Shown: one piece after another, positions 50,829 through 60,119 of the stretch
Layout of the letters: every line of letters starts with the position of its first letter
How positions within the stretch are numbered: the stretch's first letter is position 1
Source: Paenarthrobacter aurescens
GTDB taxonomy: Bacteria; Actinomycetota; Actinomycetes; Actinomycetales; Micrococcaceae
NCBI RefSeq assembly: GCF_025421775.1
Contig: NZ_JAOEFX010000005.1
Location: forward strand, 1-64,000
Direction: 5' to 3'
Length of the DNA stretch: 64,000 bases
The notes under the pieces: generated by a model
What the model was told of the DNA's origin: nothing
The model's database searches: none
What the model saw: only the letters and a program-made list of their open reading frames with translations
Made by a program: the position numbers and the translations under genes

Positions 50829-53800
50829 CCGCGACTCCTGCCAAAACCCGCCAAGCATCAGCAGCCCTCCGTCTGCTCCCGCCGCGAGAGACCCACTACG
50901 CGGCACCCGTTCTGTCCCTGGACCAACATGCAGTTGTTTCCCTCCGGCAGGGGAGCGGCCCCGTCCTGGTGCCAGGAGGTCCGGGAACGGGCAAGTCAAC
51001 GGTGCTCGTGGAATCCGCAGTGCGCCGCGTCCGCGAGGATGGGCTGGACCCGGAACAGATCCTCATTCTTGCCCCCGGGCGCCACGCCGCCGCGGCTTTG
51101 CGGGACACCTTCACGGGACGGCTGGACCGCAGCCTCAGTACGACGCCGGCACGCACCTGGGCGTCGTACGCCTTTGACGTTATCCGGCGGGCGAAGGCTG
51201 AAGGCATCCTGCCGTTGACGCGGCCACCGAAGCTTCTGTCGGGCCCTGAACAGGACCTCATCATCAAGGAACTGCTGGAAGGTCACTCCCGCCCGGAGTT
51301 CCATTTGCCTTGGCCGGAGGATCTCGCTGCAGCTCTGCCTACCCGCGGCTTCCGTCACGAGATCCGGCAGTTGTTTGACCGCATCATCGAATCGGGACGC
51401 ACCGCAGAGGACTTGGTCGGGCTTGCCTACGAGTGCGGACGGCCTGATTGGATGGCGGCAGCCCAGCTGTACAGCGAGTACCGGGACGTCTTGGACCTCC
51501 GCATGCCAGAGGCCTTTGACCCGGCCGGAATCATCACTACGGCCCGTCAGATTTTCCAGGATTCGCCGGAGTTCCTGGCCGCTGAAAGGGAACGTCTCCA
51601 ACTCATCCTTGTGGACGACGCCCAGGAATCGAATCCGGCGGTGTTCGAGCTCCTTGCCGACATCGGGGAAGGAAAGGACCTTGTGGTGACGTACTCTCCG
51701 GATACCGTCGTGCAGGGTTTCCGGGGCGCACGTCCGGACTTGGTCTCAGAGTTGCCAACACTTCTGCGCGGTCAGCAGCATGCTGTTCTCGAACGTCCGT
51801 TGTCCGTGACCCACAGGCACACGCCGGAAGTGGCTGAGGCCTGGTCCCGGGTCGCGGCGCGCATCTCGCAGCGTTCCGGTGGTCAGTTGGCCAGGCAGTT
51901 GGAACAGCCGGACCGTCCGCAAGCCCCACATCCGGCTCCCCGGGATGGTCGCGTAGAGGGGCATGTGCTGCCGTCCGCCGTCCACGAGCTCCGGTACGTC
52001 GCGCAGCGGATCCTCGAAGCACAGCTGCGGGAATCCCGGGAGTTTAGTGACATCGCGGTGATCGTTCGGAACGGCGGGCAGATTTCCCAGTTGCAGCGGT
52101 ACCTAAGCGGCCAGGGGATCCCAGTGCGTGTTCCCGTAGCGGACTCAGCTGTCCGGGACGAAGTCGCCGTCCGTCCACTGCTGGAGGCCTTTGCCATTGT
52201 TCTGGACCCGTCAAAGCTCACACCGGAAACCGCAGTGTCCCTTCTGACATCGCGCATCGGAGGTGCCACTGCCATCGAGTTGCGAAGGCTGCGGCAATCC
52301 TTGCGCCGCGAGGAACTCTTGGGAGGTGGCGGCCGCTCCAGCGACGCCCTGTTGGTCGAGGCCCTCCTCCAGCCGGGGGCGCTGGCCTCGCTGGGAATTG
52401 AGGGTAGTTCTGCCCGCAGGCTCGCCCGCATGATTGCTGCCGGTACCGCTGCCGCCGCTGAGCCAGGCGCCAATGCGGAATCTGTTCTGTGGGCTTTGTG
52501 GCACGCAACCGGGCTCTCTTCGCGGTGGGCAGAGATGGCGCTTGAAGGCGGCAATGCCGGGGCACGCGCCGATCGGGACCTTGACGCCATGATGGCGCTG
52601 TTCCATACGGCCGAGCGCTTCGTTGACCAACTGCCCGGTTCCGGTCCTGAGCAGTTCCTGGACTACCTGTTGAACCAGGAACTGCCCATGGACACCCTCG
52701 CCGCACGGGCGCAGCTTGAGGCGTGCGTAGAGATCATGACCCCTGCAAGCGCAGCAGGTCGTGAATGGCCAGTGGTGATCGTTGCCGGTCTCCAGGAAGG
52801 TGTCTGGCCCAATACCCGTCTACGCGGTGAACTGCTGGGCAGCACGGTGTATGCCGACGCTGTGGAGCACGGTGTGGACTACGCCCTTCGTCGTGGACCT
52901 TTGAGCAGGCTGCGTGATACCCGTTATGACGAACTCAGGAGCTTTTCTACGGCAGTATCACGTGCCCGCGAGGTTCTGATCTGCACGGCCGTGTCTTCTG
53001 AGGATGAGCAACCTTCGGCTTTCCTGGATTACGTCGCTCCGATGGGTTCCGGCCAGTACAAGCGTGACTACACTCCCGTGGACCGTCCGATGACTCTTAG
53101 AGCCCTCGTTGCGGAGCTAAGGCAGCACGCGCAGTCCGATGATTCCGGTGCCGCCGTCATCGGCGCCGGGCATGAGGCGGCACGGATACTGGCCCGGCTT
53201 GCCAGCACGGAGCCTCCTGTTCCCGGCGCCCACCCGGACACATGGTGGGGACTGGCGCCGCTGAGTTCCCTGGAGCCGGTAGTTCCCCCCGGGGGTACCG
53301 TCTCTGTCTCCCCCTCCAAAGTGGAAGCTGTCCATAAGTCCCCGCTGGACTGGTTCGTCCAGGCCGCTGGAGGCGAAGCTGCCACTGACTTCGCGCGAAG
53401 CCTCGGCACGTTGGTCCACAGCATTGCCCAGGAATTGCCCGACGCTTCAGGAGCCGAGTATGTTGCTGAACTCGTGCGCCGATGGCCTGCCCTGGGGATG
53501 AAAGACAACTGGGAAGGAAAACTTGACTTCCAGCGCGCGGAACAGATGGTCCGCAAATTGGCCCAGTACGTCCTCATCATGCGCAGCGAAGGAAGAAGCC
53601 TCCTGGCGGTAGAGCACGACTTCGAGGTCCAGCTTCCTGATGTGAGTGTGGAGGGGGCCCGCCCGGATGACCAGGAAGGGGACTCCACCCGTCACGCGGT
53701 GCTCCGTGGTCAGGTGGACCGCCTTGAGATCGATCCGGAGGGCAGGCTCGTCATCGTCGACCTCAAGACGGGCAAGCGTCAACCCGGCAAGGCCGAAGTG

Positions 53801-54166
53801 GCAAGGCACCCACAGTTGGGTGCCTACCAGGCGGCAATCCTTAGGGGCGCCTTCCATGACGCCGGAACCGGCGAAGAATCGCCCGACGCCGGGCCCCTCG
53901 CCGGGGCCGGGAATGGCCCCGTCCCCGGTGGCGCCGTGTTGGCCCAACTTGGTACCAAGACGAAGAGCCCAGCGGTGCAGCAGCAGGATCCGCTGGACCC
54001 CTCGGACAACTGGGCGGAAGGCCTGGTCAACGAGGCTGCTGCCCTGATGGCCGGGGCAACGTTCGAAGCACGGCACGATCCCAGCAAGGGCGGGCATGGC
54101 GGCCATGGATGCCGCCTGCCTGACATTTGCCCGTTGTGCGCAAGAGGAAAGCAGGTCACCGAATGA
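50825..54166 (+). CDS. adnA: AdnA-like helicase-nuclease subunit
   Basis: A 1113-residue UvrD-like motor fused to a RecB-type nuclease; it pairs with AdnB to resect double-strand breaks. Walker A GGPGTGKST (51-59) is intact, but Walker B reads LILVDDAQES instead of DEFQD, fitting the minor motor role known for AdnA. Near the C-terminus come GQVDRLEIDPEGRLVIVDLK (nuclease Asp and Lys) and CRLPDICPLC. The N-terminal Cys of the usual Fe-S set is replaced (KSPLDWF). GTG start at 50825 overlaps the ATL gene; it overlaps adnB by 4 nt. Confidence 0.9.
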   Translation: MTATPAKTRQASAALRLLPPRETHYAAPVLSLDQHAVVSLRQGSGPVLVPGGPGTGKSTVLVESAVRRVREDGLDPEQILILAPGRHAAAALRDTFTGRLDRSLSTTPARTWASYAFDVIRRAKAEGILPLTRPPKLLSGPEQDLIIKELLEGHSRPEFHLPWPEDLAAALPTRGFRHEIRQLFDRIIESGRTAEDLVGLAYECGRPDWMAAAQLYSEYRDVLDLRMPEAFDPAGIITTARQIFQDSPEFLAAERERLQLILVDDAQESNPAVFELLADIGEGKDLVVTYSPDTVVQGFRGARPDLVSELPTLLRGQQHAVLERPLSVTHRHTPEVAEAWSRVAARISQRSGGQLARQLEQPDRPQAPHPAPRDGRVEGHVLPSAVHELRYVAQRILEAQLRESREFSDIAVIVRNGGQISQLQRYLSGQGIPVRVPVADSAVRDEVAVRPLLEAFAIVLDPSKLTPETAVSLLTSRIGGATAIELRRLRQSLRREELLGGGGRSSDALLVEALLQPGALASLGIEGSSARRLARMIAAGTAAAAEPGANAESVLWALWHATGLSSRWAEMALEGGNAGARADRDLDAMMALFHTAERFVDQLPGSGPEQFLDYLLNQELPMDTLAARAQLEACVEIMTPASAAGREWPVVIVAGLQEGVWPNTRLRGELLGSTVYADAVEHGVDYALRRGPLSRLRDTRYDELRSFSTAVSRAREVLICTAVSSEDEQPSAFLDYVAPMGSGQYKRDYTPVDRPMTLRALVAELRQHAQSDDSGAAVIGAGHEAARILARLASTEPPVPGAHPDTWWGLAPLSSLEPVVPPGGTVSVSPSKVEAVHKSPLDWFVQAAGGEAATDFARSLGTLVHSIAQELPDASGAEYVAELVRRWPALGMKDNWEGKLDFQRAEQMVRKLAQYVLIMRSEGRSLLAVEHDFEVQLPDVSVEGARPDDQEGDSTRHAVLRGQVDRLEIDPEGRLVIVDLKTGKRQPGKAEVARHPQLGAYQAAILRGAFHDAGTGEESPDAGPLAGAGNGPVPGGAVLAQLGTKTKSPAVQQQDPLDPSDNWAEGLVNEAAALMAGATFEARHDPSKGGHGGHGCRLPDICPLCARGKQVTE

Positions 54167-57100
54167 CAACCGAGCTCCTGGACGGCCTGGCCCCCGATGC
54201 TTCCAGTTCCTACAGCAGCGCGGACGTGCCCAAGCCCCGGTTCTCGCCTTCTGAACTGGCTGACATCCTTGGCGAGAAGAACCACCCCACAACTGAACAG
54301 TCGGACATCATTGCCTCGTCACTTTCACCGCGCTTGGTGATCGCCGGGGCCGGTTCCGGGAAGACAGCCACCATGGCTGACCGGGTGGTTTGGCTTGTGG
54401 CAAATGGCTGGGTGCGCCCGGAGGAGGTACTTGGTGTTACCTTCACACGCAAGGCTGCAGGGGAACTGGCAAGCCGGATCCGGAGCAAGCTGGCCACGCT
54501 CCAGCGGATAGCTGCAGAGGACGATGGCAGCATAGGGTTCCCTGAGGGACTCCTCGGTGCGGACGACCTGGAACCCAAGGTGTCCACCTACCATTCCTAT
54601 GCAAGCGGCATCGTGTCGGACTACGGCCTGCGTCTGGGCATCGAGCGTGACGTCGTCTTGCTGGGCGGGGCACAATCCTGGCAGCTGGCCAGCGAAGTGG
54701 TTGAGGCCTACGACGGCGACTACGAGCACTTCACGGCGGCCAAGTCCACACTGGTCAATGCCGTCATCCAGTTGGCGGGGGAGTGCGCCGAACACCTTCA
54801 GGATCCCGCCGCAGTGAGGGACTGGGTCCTGGAAAGGGTGGAGACTTTCGAGCAGCTACCCTACGTGGCCGGTGCGAAGAAGAATCCGGCCCAGGCAGCG
54901 GGAGACCTGGCGGCCATGCTCCGCACCCGCGCCAGCGTGGCGGATATGGTGGTGCGATACCAGGACGCGAAGCGGCAACGTGGAGTTCTTGATTTCGGCG
55001 ACCTCGTGGCACTCGCGGCCAAGATAGCGAGCGATATTCCCCTCGCAGCGTCCACGGAGCGGGCTCGTTACAAAGTGGTGCTCCTGGACGAGTTCCAGGA
55101 CACTTCCCATGCCCAACTCGTTCTCTTCTCGCGTCTTTTCGGCCACGGTCACGCCGTCACCGCCGTAGGCGACCCCAACCAGTCGATTTACGGATTCCGG
55201 GGCGCTTCGGCCGGACAGCTCTTCCATTTCGTGCAGGAGTTCCCCGTCAGGCATCTGGATGCCCCGGCTGGCTCTGAAGTCTATTCCGTGGCTCCCACCT
55301 CGTACCTGACCACTGCCTGGCGTAATGGCAGGCACATCCTCCAAGCAGCCAACACCATCGCTTCGCCCTTGAACAAGGCAGCAGCATCGGATGGCCCGGC
55401 AGGGGAGAGGGAGATGGCCAGCAGCGTCTCGGTTCCAGCTTTGGTTCCGAGCCCGGCTGCGGTGGACGGGAGCGTGGTGATTGGCCGTTTTGGTACGGAT
55501 GAGGATGAAGCTGCCGTCATAGCCCGCGATGTCAGGCGCTATCAGCGGACTGTCTTCGAGGAAGAAAAGGACGGGACGCCCGTCAAGCCAACCATGGCTG
55601 TCCTATGCCGCAGGCGCGCCCAGATGGAGTGCATCCGCAGGGAGTTTGAACTGCAGGGAATCGCCTACGAGATCGTGGGACTTGGCGGCTTGCTGGACAC
55701 GCCGGAAATCGTTGATCTGGTGGCTACTCTGCGTGTCCTCGCCGATCCCGGGCGTTCCGATGCGCTGATGCGGCTGCTGGCTGGAGCCCGTTGGCGAATT
55801 GGTCCGGCCGACTTGATGGCCTTCAGCGACTGGTCCCGTTTCCTGGCGCGTCGGCGGTCATCTCCGGACGCCCACTCCGAAACCACAGATGAGAACGAGG
55901 AACCGACTGCGGTAGTTGTTGAAAGCGACATCACCGATGCCGCAAGCCTGGTGGAGGCCCTTGACTTCCTCCCGAAGCCGGGGTGGACCTCCGGGCACGG
56001 GAGGAGCCTCAGTCCTGCTGCCTTGGATCGACTCGGCAGCCTCGCCTCGGAACTTCGTTCCCTCAGGAGCTACATCGGAGACGACCTCACCACGCTTCTC
56101 GGCGAGGTGGAGCGTGCCATGCTCTTGGACATCGAAGTGGCCGCCAAGCCGGGAATCAGCATTCATCAGGCGCGCCGCAACCTGGACGCGTTCCAGGACG
56201 CCGCAGCCGGGTTCCTGCAGACGTCCCAGCGCATCGATCTGTTGGCCTTTCTGTCGTGGCTGGAGGCCGCGGCTTCCGAAGAAGGCGGCTTGGACGTCGC
56301 CCCGGTGGAGACGAACAGGGAGGCAGTGCAATTGCTGACGGTTCACGCCTCCAAGGGCTTGGAATGGGATGTTGTCTTTGTCCCGGGCCTCAACGCAGGC
56401 TCGTTCCCCAGCAGCAGGGATTCGCGATGGAGCAGTGGCGCTGCGGCCTTGCCATGGCCCTTGAGGGGTGACCGCGCCGATCTTCCCCAGTGGGACCTGG
56501 ACCAGCCAGACCAAAAGGGATGGCTGGACGCGGAAAAGTACTTCAAGTCCGAGGTCCAGCATCACGGCGAGGCCGAGGAACGGAGACTCGCCTATGTTGC
56601 CTATACCCGGGCGAAGTTCGTCTTGTGGGCGTCCAGCGCTGCGTGGAACGGCTCCCGCGCGGGAATGGCCGGCATGTCAGCTTTTCTCTCCGAGTTGGCT
56701 CCGCTTGCGGGACGTGCAGAAGAGGACAGCGGTAGCTCCCTTACAGCTGGTAGCGCGGTGATCCATCCGGAATCCGTTGCCGAGGAAGGCCTCCCTGAAG
56801 AAAGTCCGCTAACTGCAACGCTTGAGGTTGCCGGGTTCCCGTATGACCCTCTGGAAGGTCCGTCCGATCCCCGGACGGGAGCCCGCCTCCGACTGGTTCC
56901 GGGCCGGCGCCTTGCCATGGACCAGGCGGCCGCGATGGTCCGCCACTACATGGACGGGTCCGGCTGGGAAGCACCCTCTGCCGAGCTGGGTGGTGCGGCC
57001 GGGAAATGGTCAGAGGAGGCTGAACTCCTGCTGGATCGCCAACGGCAGCGTAAGACGGTTCAGGATGTTCACCTGCCCAGCCACATTTCGGCTTCATTGT

Positions 57101-57672
57101 TCGTTGACCTTGGTGCGGACCCGGCGGCCGTCCTGTCCCAGCTCCGGAGGCCTGTTCCCCGTGAACCGGGCATCTCTGCCCGTAAGGGCACGGCTTTCCA
57201 TGCTTGGGTTGAGGAGTACTTCGGGACAACAGGCATGCTCGACCTCGATGAGGCGCCGGGCTCGGACTCCCACATCGACGAGGCTTACGGTTTGGATGAC
57301 ATGGTGGCGGCGTTCAAGCAGTCCGAATGGGCCCAGCGCGCGCCGGCGTTCGTCGAAGTTCCCGTGGAGACTCGGATTGGGGACGTCGTTGTCCGTGGAC
57401 GGATCGACGCAGTGTTCCGTGACGCCGACGGCCGCTGGCAGCTCATCGACTGGAAAACCGGACGACGCCCGGCAGGTCAACAGCTGGCGACCAGGGCGGT
57501 GCAGCTGGCCGTGTACCGGCTGGCTTGGGCTCGGCTTAAGGACGTGCCCCTTGCAGAGGTCAGCGCAGCGTTTTATTACGTAGCGGAAGACTCAGTGGTG
57601 CGTCCGCACGATTTGGGCAGTGCCGAGGAACTCGAACAGATCGTTGTGAGGGCTCTGGAGAGCCGCGGCTAG
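54163..57672 (+). CDS. adnB: AdnB-like helicase-nuclease subunit
   Basis: A 1169-residue SF1 helicase with C-terminal nuclease, the leading motor of the AdnAB break-resection machine. Walker A AGAGSGKT (61-68), Walker B VVLLDEFQDTSHAQ, GDPNQSIYGFRGAS (motif III), LLTVHASKGLEWDVVFVPGL (motif V) and VAYTRAKFVLWAS (motif VI) are all intact. The nuclease domain has GTAFHAWVEEYF, VRGRIDAVFRDADGRW and LIDWKTGRRPAGQQ. The ATG at 54163 overlaps the adnA stop (ATGA). AdnAB replaces RecBCD/AddAB as the end-resection enzyme in many actinobacteria. Confidence 0.93.
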   Translation: MTTELLDGLAPDASSSYSSADVPKPRFSPSELADILGEKNHPTTEQSDIIASSLSPRLVIAGAGSGKTATMADRVVWLVANGWVRPEEVLGVTFTRKAAGELASRIRSKLATLQRIAAEDDGSIGFPEGLLGADDLEPKVSTYHSYASGIVSDYGLRLGIERDVVLLGGAQSWQLASEVVEAYDGDYEHFTAAKSTLVNAVIQLAGECAEHLQDPAAVRDWVLERVETFEQLPYVAGAKKNPAQAAGDLAAMLRTRASVADMVVRYQDAKRQRGVLDFGDLVALAAKIASDIPLAASTERARYKVVLLDEFQDTSHAQLVLFSRLFGHGHAVTAVGDPNQSIYGFRGASAGQLFHFVQEFPVRHLDAPAGSEVYSVAPTSYLTTAWRNGRHILQAANTIASPLNKAAASDGPAGEREMASSVSVPALVPSPAAVDGSVVIGRFGTDEDEAAVIARDVRRYQRTVFEEEKDGTPVKPTMAVLCRRRAQMECIRREFELQGIAYEIVGLGGLLDTPEIVDLVATLRVLADPGRSDALMRLLAGARWRIGPADLMAFSDWSRFLARRRSSPDAHSETTDENEEPTAVVVESDITDAASLVEALDFLPKPGWTSGHGRSLSPAALDRLGSLASELRSLRSYIGDDLTTLLGEVERAMLLDIEVAAKPGISIHQARRNLDAFQDAAAGFLQTSQRIDLLAFLSWLEAAASEEGGLDVAPVETNREAVQLLTVHASKGLEWDVVFVPGLNAGSFPSSRDSRWSSGAAALPWPLRGDRADLPQWDLDQPDQKGWLDAEKYFKSEVQHHGEAEERRLAYVAYTRAKFVLWASSAAWNGSRAGMAGMSAFLSELAPLAGRAEEDSGSSLTAGSAVIHPESVAEEGLPEESPLTATLEVAGFPYDPLEGPSDPRTGARLRLVPGRRLAMDQAAAMVRHYMDGSGWEAPSAELGGAAGKWSEEAELLLDRQRQRKTVQDVHLPSHISASLFVDLGADPAAVLSQLRRPVPREPGISARKGTAFHAWVEEYFGTTGMLDLDEAPGSDSHIDEAYGLDDMVAAFKQSEWAQRAPAFVEVPVETRIGDVVVRGRIDAVFRDADGRWQLIDWKTGRRPAGQQLATRAVQLAVYRLAWARLKDVPLAEVSAAFYYVAEDSVVRPHDLGSAEELEQIVVRALESRG

Positions 57673-57676
57673 AAGC

Positions 57677-58957
57677 CTAAGATCTCTCGGCCGCGTGAAG
57701 TGGCGTCACGTTGACCACACTGATGGCCGCAGTGGACGTGTCGTCAGGGATGGTCATGGCAGGGGAGTCACCGTCCGTGGCTTGGGTAGGCCCTTCGGGT
57801 TCTTTGGCATCGGCGGCCGATTCCGGTTCGCCGATTCCGTTTGGGGTTGACTCAACTGGCTGTTCAGGCGCGGCCGAAACCGTCTCCGCAGCGGCAGGCA
57901 GGGGAGCCACCGTGACTGATGACCCGGCGTCGGGAATTGCCATGACGCTGACGGGTGGCTGCTGGCCGGCCGGAGCTTCCGAAGCCTGTAGCCGGGCTGC
58001 CTCTTCTTCGGCAGCGTGCGCCGCCTCTTCTTCGTCGCGTCGGGCCTGCTCGTCGATGTCGTCCGACAGTGTCTGGAGCATGGACTCAGCCTCCGCCGTC
58101 ATGCTCTGGTGCCCGGCCGCCATGGCCTTGACCAAATACTGGGCCAGGGCGAATTCGGCCAGTAGAGCGGCACGGCGGAGCAGGTGGACGTCGGGGGTTT
58201 CCCGGCGTGCCTCGGTGTAGTGGTTCAGGACAGCCTGAACGAACGAAGCCTCGTTGGATGCCACAAGCCAAGCGAAGTCGTCGGCTGGATCGCCGATCCG
58301 GAGATCGGTCCACCCAGTCAGGGCAGTCACCGAGTCGTCCTGCACCATGAGGTTGTCTTCATGGAGATCCCCATGAACCACCGAGGTGTTGAACCGCCAG
58401 AGGGCGACGTCTTCGAGGGCGTGTTCCCAGCGGCGAAGGAGGGTAGCCGGTATTTTGCCGGTGGTTGCGGCTTGGTCCAGCTCGTTGAGCTTGCGCTGCC
58501 GGAACTCATTTGCTGAGTAGCTTGGCAGGTCAGCGTTTGTCACGAGGGACAACGGGAGGTCGTGAATGGCGGCAAGGGCTGAGCCGATCTCCCGGGCCAA
58601 GGCAGGGCTGCCCGCGGAGAGCTCTTCGATGGAGAGCATTGAACCTTGCATGTGGGCGTAGACAAACGTGGTGAGGGCACCTTGGCGCACCGTGCCGGCG
58701 ATCGTGGGCACGTGGAAGGGCAGCTCGGCACGGATGGCCGGTACGAAGGCACGCAGCACCATGAACTCCGTTTCCAACCGTGTGCTGGCTTCCGGATGGC
58801 GCGGCGAACGGACACGCCAGCGTTTGCCTTCCGAGTCGAGCAACAACGCCGAGTCGAAGTCTGCGTCATCGTCGGGGGAAAAGGCTGTAGCCGTCGGCGC
58901 CAGGCCAGGCACCGCCGCGGTTGCTATGGCGGCCAGTTCGAGCGGTGTTCTTCTCAC
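57677..58957 (-). CDS. Kinase-like phosphotransferase with long acidic tail
   Basis: A ~426-residue protein of the aminoglycoside/macrolide phosphotransferase (APH) fold. The Brenner motif SVVHGDLHEDNLMV and the metal-binding GWTDLRIGDPADDFAWLV (Asp of the DFG-like site) are complete. The last ~120 residues are an Ala/Glu-rich helix followed by a Pro/Ser/Thr/acidic disordered tail, unusual for antibiotic kinases. The start is uncertain: GTG at 58957 (GGAG and a TACCGT box just upstream) or ATG at 58993. It lies convergently after adnB, 4 bp away. The substrate is unknown; resistance should not be assumed. Confidence 0.78.
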   Translation of the reverse strand: MRRTPLELAAIATAAVPGLAPTATAFSPDDDADFDSALLLDSEGKRWRVRSPRHPEASTRLETEFMVLRAFVPAIRAELPFHVPTIAGTVRQGALTTFVYAHMQGSMLSIEELSAGSPALAREIGSALAAIHDLPLSLVTNADLPSYSANEFRQRKLNELDQAATTGKIPATLLRRWEHALEDVALWRFNTSVVHGDLHEDNLMVQDDSVTALTGWTDLRIGDPADDFAWLVASNEASFVQAVLNHYTEARRETPDVHLLRRAALLAEFALAQYLVKAMAAGHQSMTAEAESMLQTLSDDIDEQARRDEEEAAHAAEEEAARLQASEAPAGQQPPVSVMAIPDAGSSVTVAPLPAAAETVSAAPEQPVESTPNGIGEPESAADAKEPEGPTQATDGDSPAMTIPDDTSTAAISVVNVTPLHAAERS

Positions 58958-59117
58958 CTTCTCCACGGTAGATTGAGTGAGGCCTGTGGCCATGATGCAG
59001 TGCGGCGAGTCTTCAGATCCACCGCAAAACAAGGCAATAATGGCTGCCCTGTCGGCCCGAGGGCGATGCATCCACAAGGCGGGACCATGCCAAATGTTTT
59101 TTGTCGGTACGAGTCAG

Positions 59118-59123
59118 TACGGT
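59118..59123 (+). promoter_or_regulatory. -10 box of nudC-uvrD2 (leaderless)
   Basis: TACGGT, 6 nt before the ATG at 59130; no ribosome-binding site is present. Confidence 0.45.
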
Positions 59124-59129
59124 AGATAC

Positions 59130-60119
59130 ATGAGCAATACGGAGTCACCGGCGCTGGCCAACCACCTGATGGACACCGTTCTTCCAGTGCGCCCCGCCAT
59201 GGTGGATCGGGGCTCGGGGGTTCGGATGAAGCCCGGCATGGTTGAGGACCTCATCGCCTCGGGCACGGCAAAGGCCATGGTGATCTCCCAGCGCAAGGCG
59301 CTGGTGAGCGCGGATGGGCTGTGGTTCGGGGACGCCGCTCCGTTGTGGAAGGCCCTCACCACGGGAGACACTGATACCGCTGCGGCCATTTACCTGGGCA
59401 CCACCCTCGGCCCCTCCTCCTTGCTTGAAGGTACGTCCGTTCTGCTCTTCACCGTTGCTGAACCTCCGGCACCGGGCACCGCCACGGTGCCTGCAGACGC
59501 CCACTGGGCCGGCTTCCGGGAAGTCGCGGGTCGGCTGGATGCCAACGACACCGCCCTTTTCATCGAGGCAAGCGCGATCTCCAACTGGCACGCAACCCAC
59601 ACGCACTGCCCGCAGTGCGGAAATCCCACGGACGTCGAAGCCGGGGGCTGGGTTCGGCGGTGTCCCAAGGACAATTCAGAGCACTACCCCCGGACGGACC
59701 CCGCGATTATTGTCACGGTGGTAGGACCGGACGGCCGGCTTCTCTTGGGCGGCGGCGGTCCCGCGGACGCCAGGAACTACTCCACGCTTGCAGGTTTCGT
59801 TGAGCCCGGTGAGTCCTTGGAGCAAGCAGTTGTCCGTGAAATAGGGGAAGAAGTGGGCGTCCGTGTGACGGCCTGCCAGTATCTCGGTTCGCAGTCGTGG
59901 CCGTTTCCTGCCTCCCTCATGCTGGGGTTCACCGCCACCACCGATGACACTGTTGCCCGGCCTGACGGCGTCGAAGTCACACGGGCGCGCTGGTTCAGCC
60001 GCGAGGAATTGCAGCAGGCCGTCTCCAACGGCGAGATCACCATCTCCACGCGCCTGTCCATCGCGCGTTCACTGATTGAGCACTGGTACGGCGGCTTCAT
60101 CGAAGACCTCCAGCCGTGA
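59130..60119 (+). CDS. nudC: NAD(+) diphosphatase NudC (NAD-capped RNA decapping Nudix enzyme)
   Basis: Hydrolyses NAD(H) to AMP and NMN(H), and in bacteria removes NAD caps from RNA. The 329-residue protein has the zinc-ribbon HCPQCGNPTD with a third Cys in VRRCPKDN (the fourth usual Cys is not seen), then YPRTDPAIIV, and the Nudix box GFVEPGESLEQAVVREIGEE with the SQSWPFPASLM motif specific to NudC. The ATG at 59130 gives the family length. It overlaps uvrD2 by 4 nt (GTGA), an arrangement also reported for mycobacteria as neighbours. Confidence 0.93.
   Translation: MSNTESPALANHLMDTVLPVRPAMVDRGSGVRMKPGMVEDLIASGTAKAMVISQRKALVSADGLWFGDAAPLWKALTTGDTDTAAAIYLGTTLGPSSLLEGTSVLLFTVAEPPAPGTATVPADAHWAGFREVAGRLDANDTALFIEASAISNWHATHTHCPQCGNPTDVEAGGWVRRCPKDNSEHYPRTDPAIIVTVVGPDGRLLLGGGGPADARNYSTLAGFVEPGESLEQAVVREIGEEVGVRVTACQYLGSQSWPFPASLMLGFTATTDDTVARPDGVEVTRARWFSREELQQAVSNGEITISTRLSIARSLIEHWYGGFIEDLQP

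Noticed and set aside
57677..58957. Antibiotic (macrolide/aminoglycoside) resistance gene
   Set aside because: Only the general APH fold is supported. The neighbours are housekeeping genes and the C-terminal tail is atypical.
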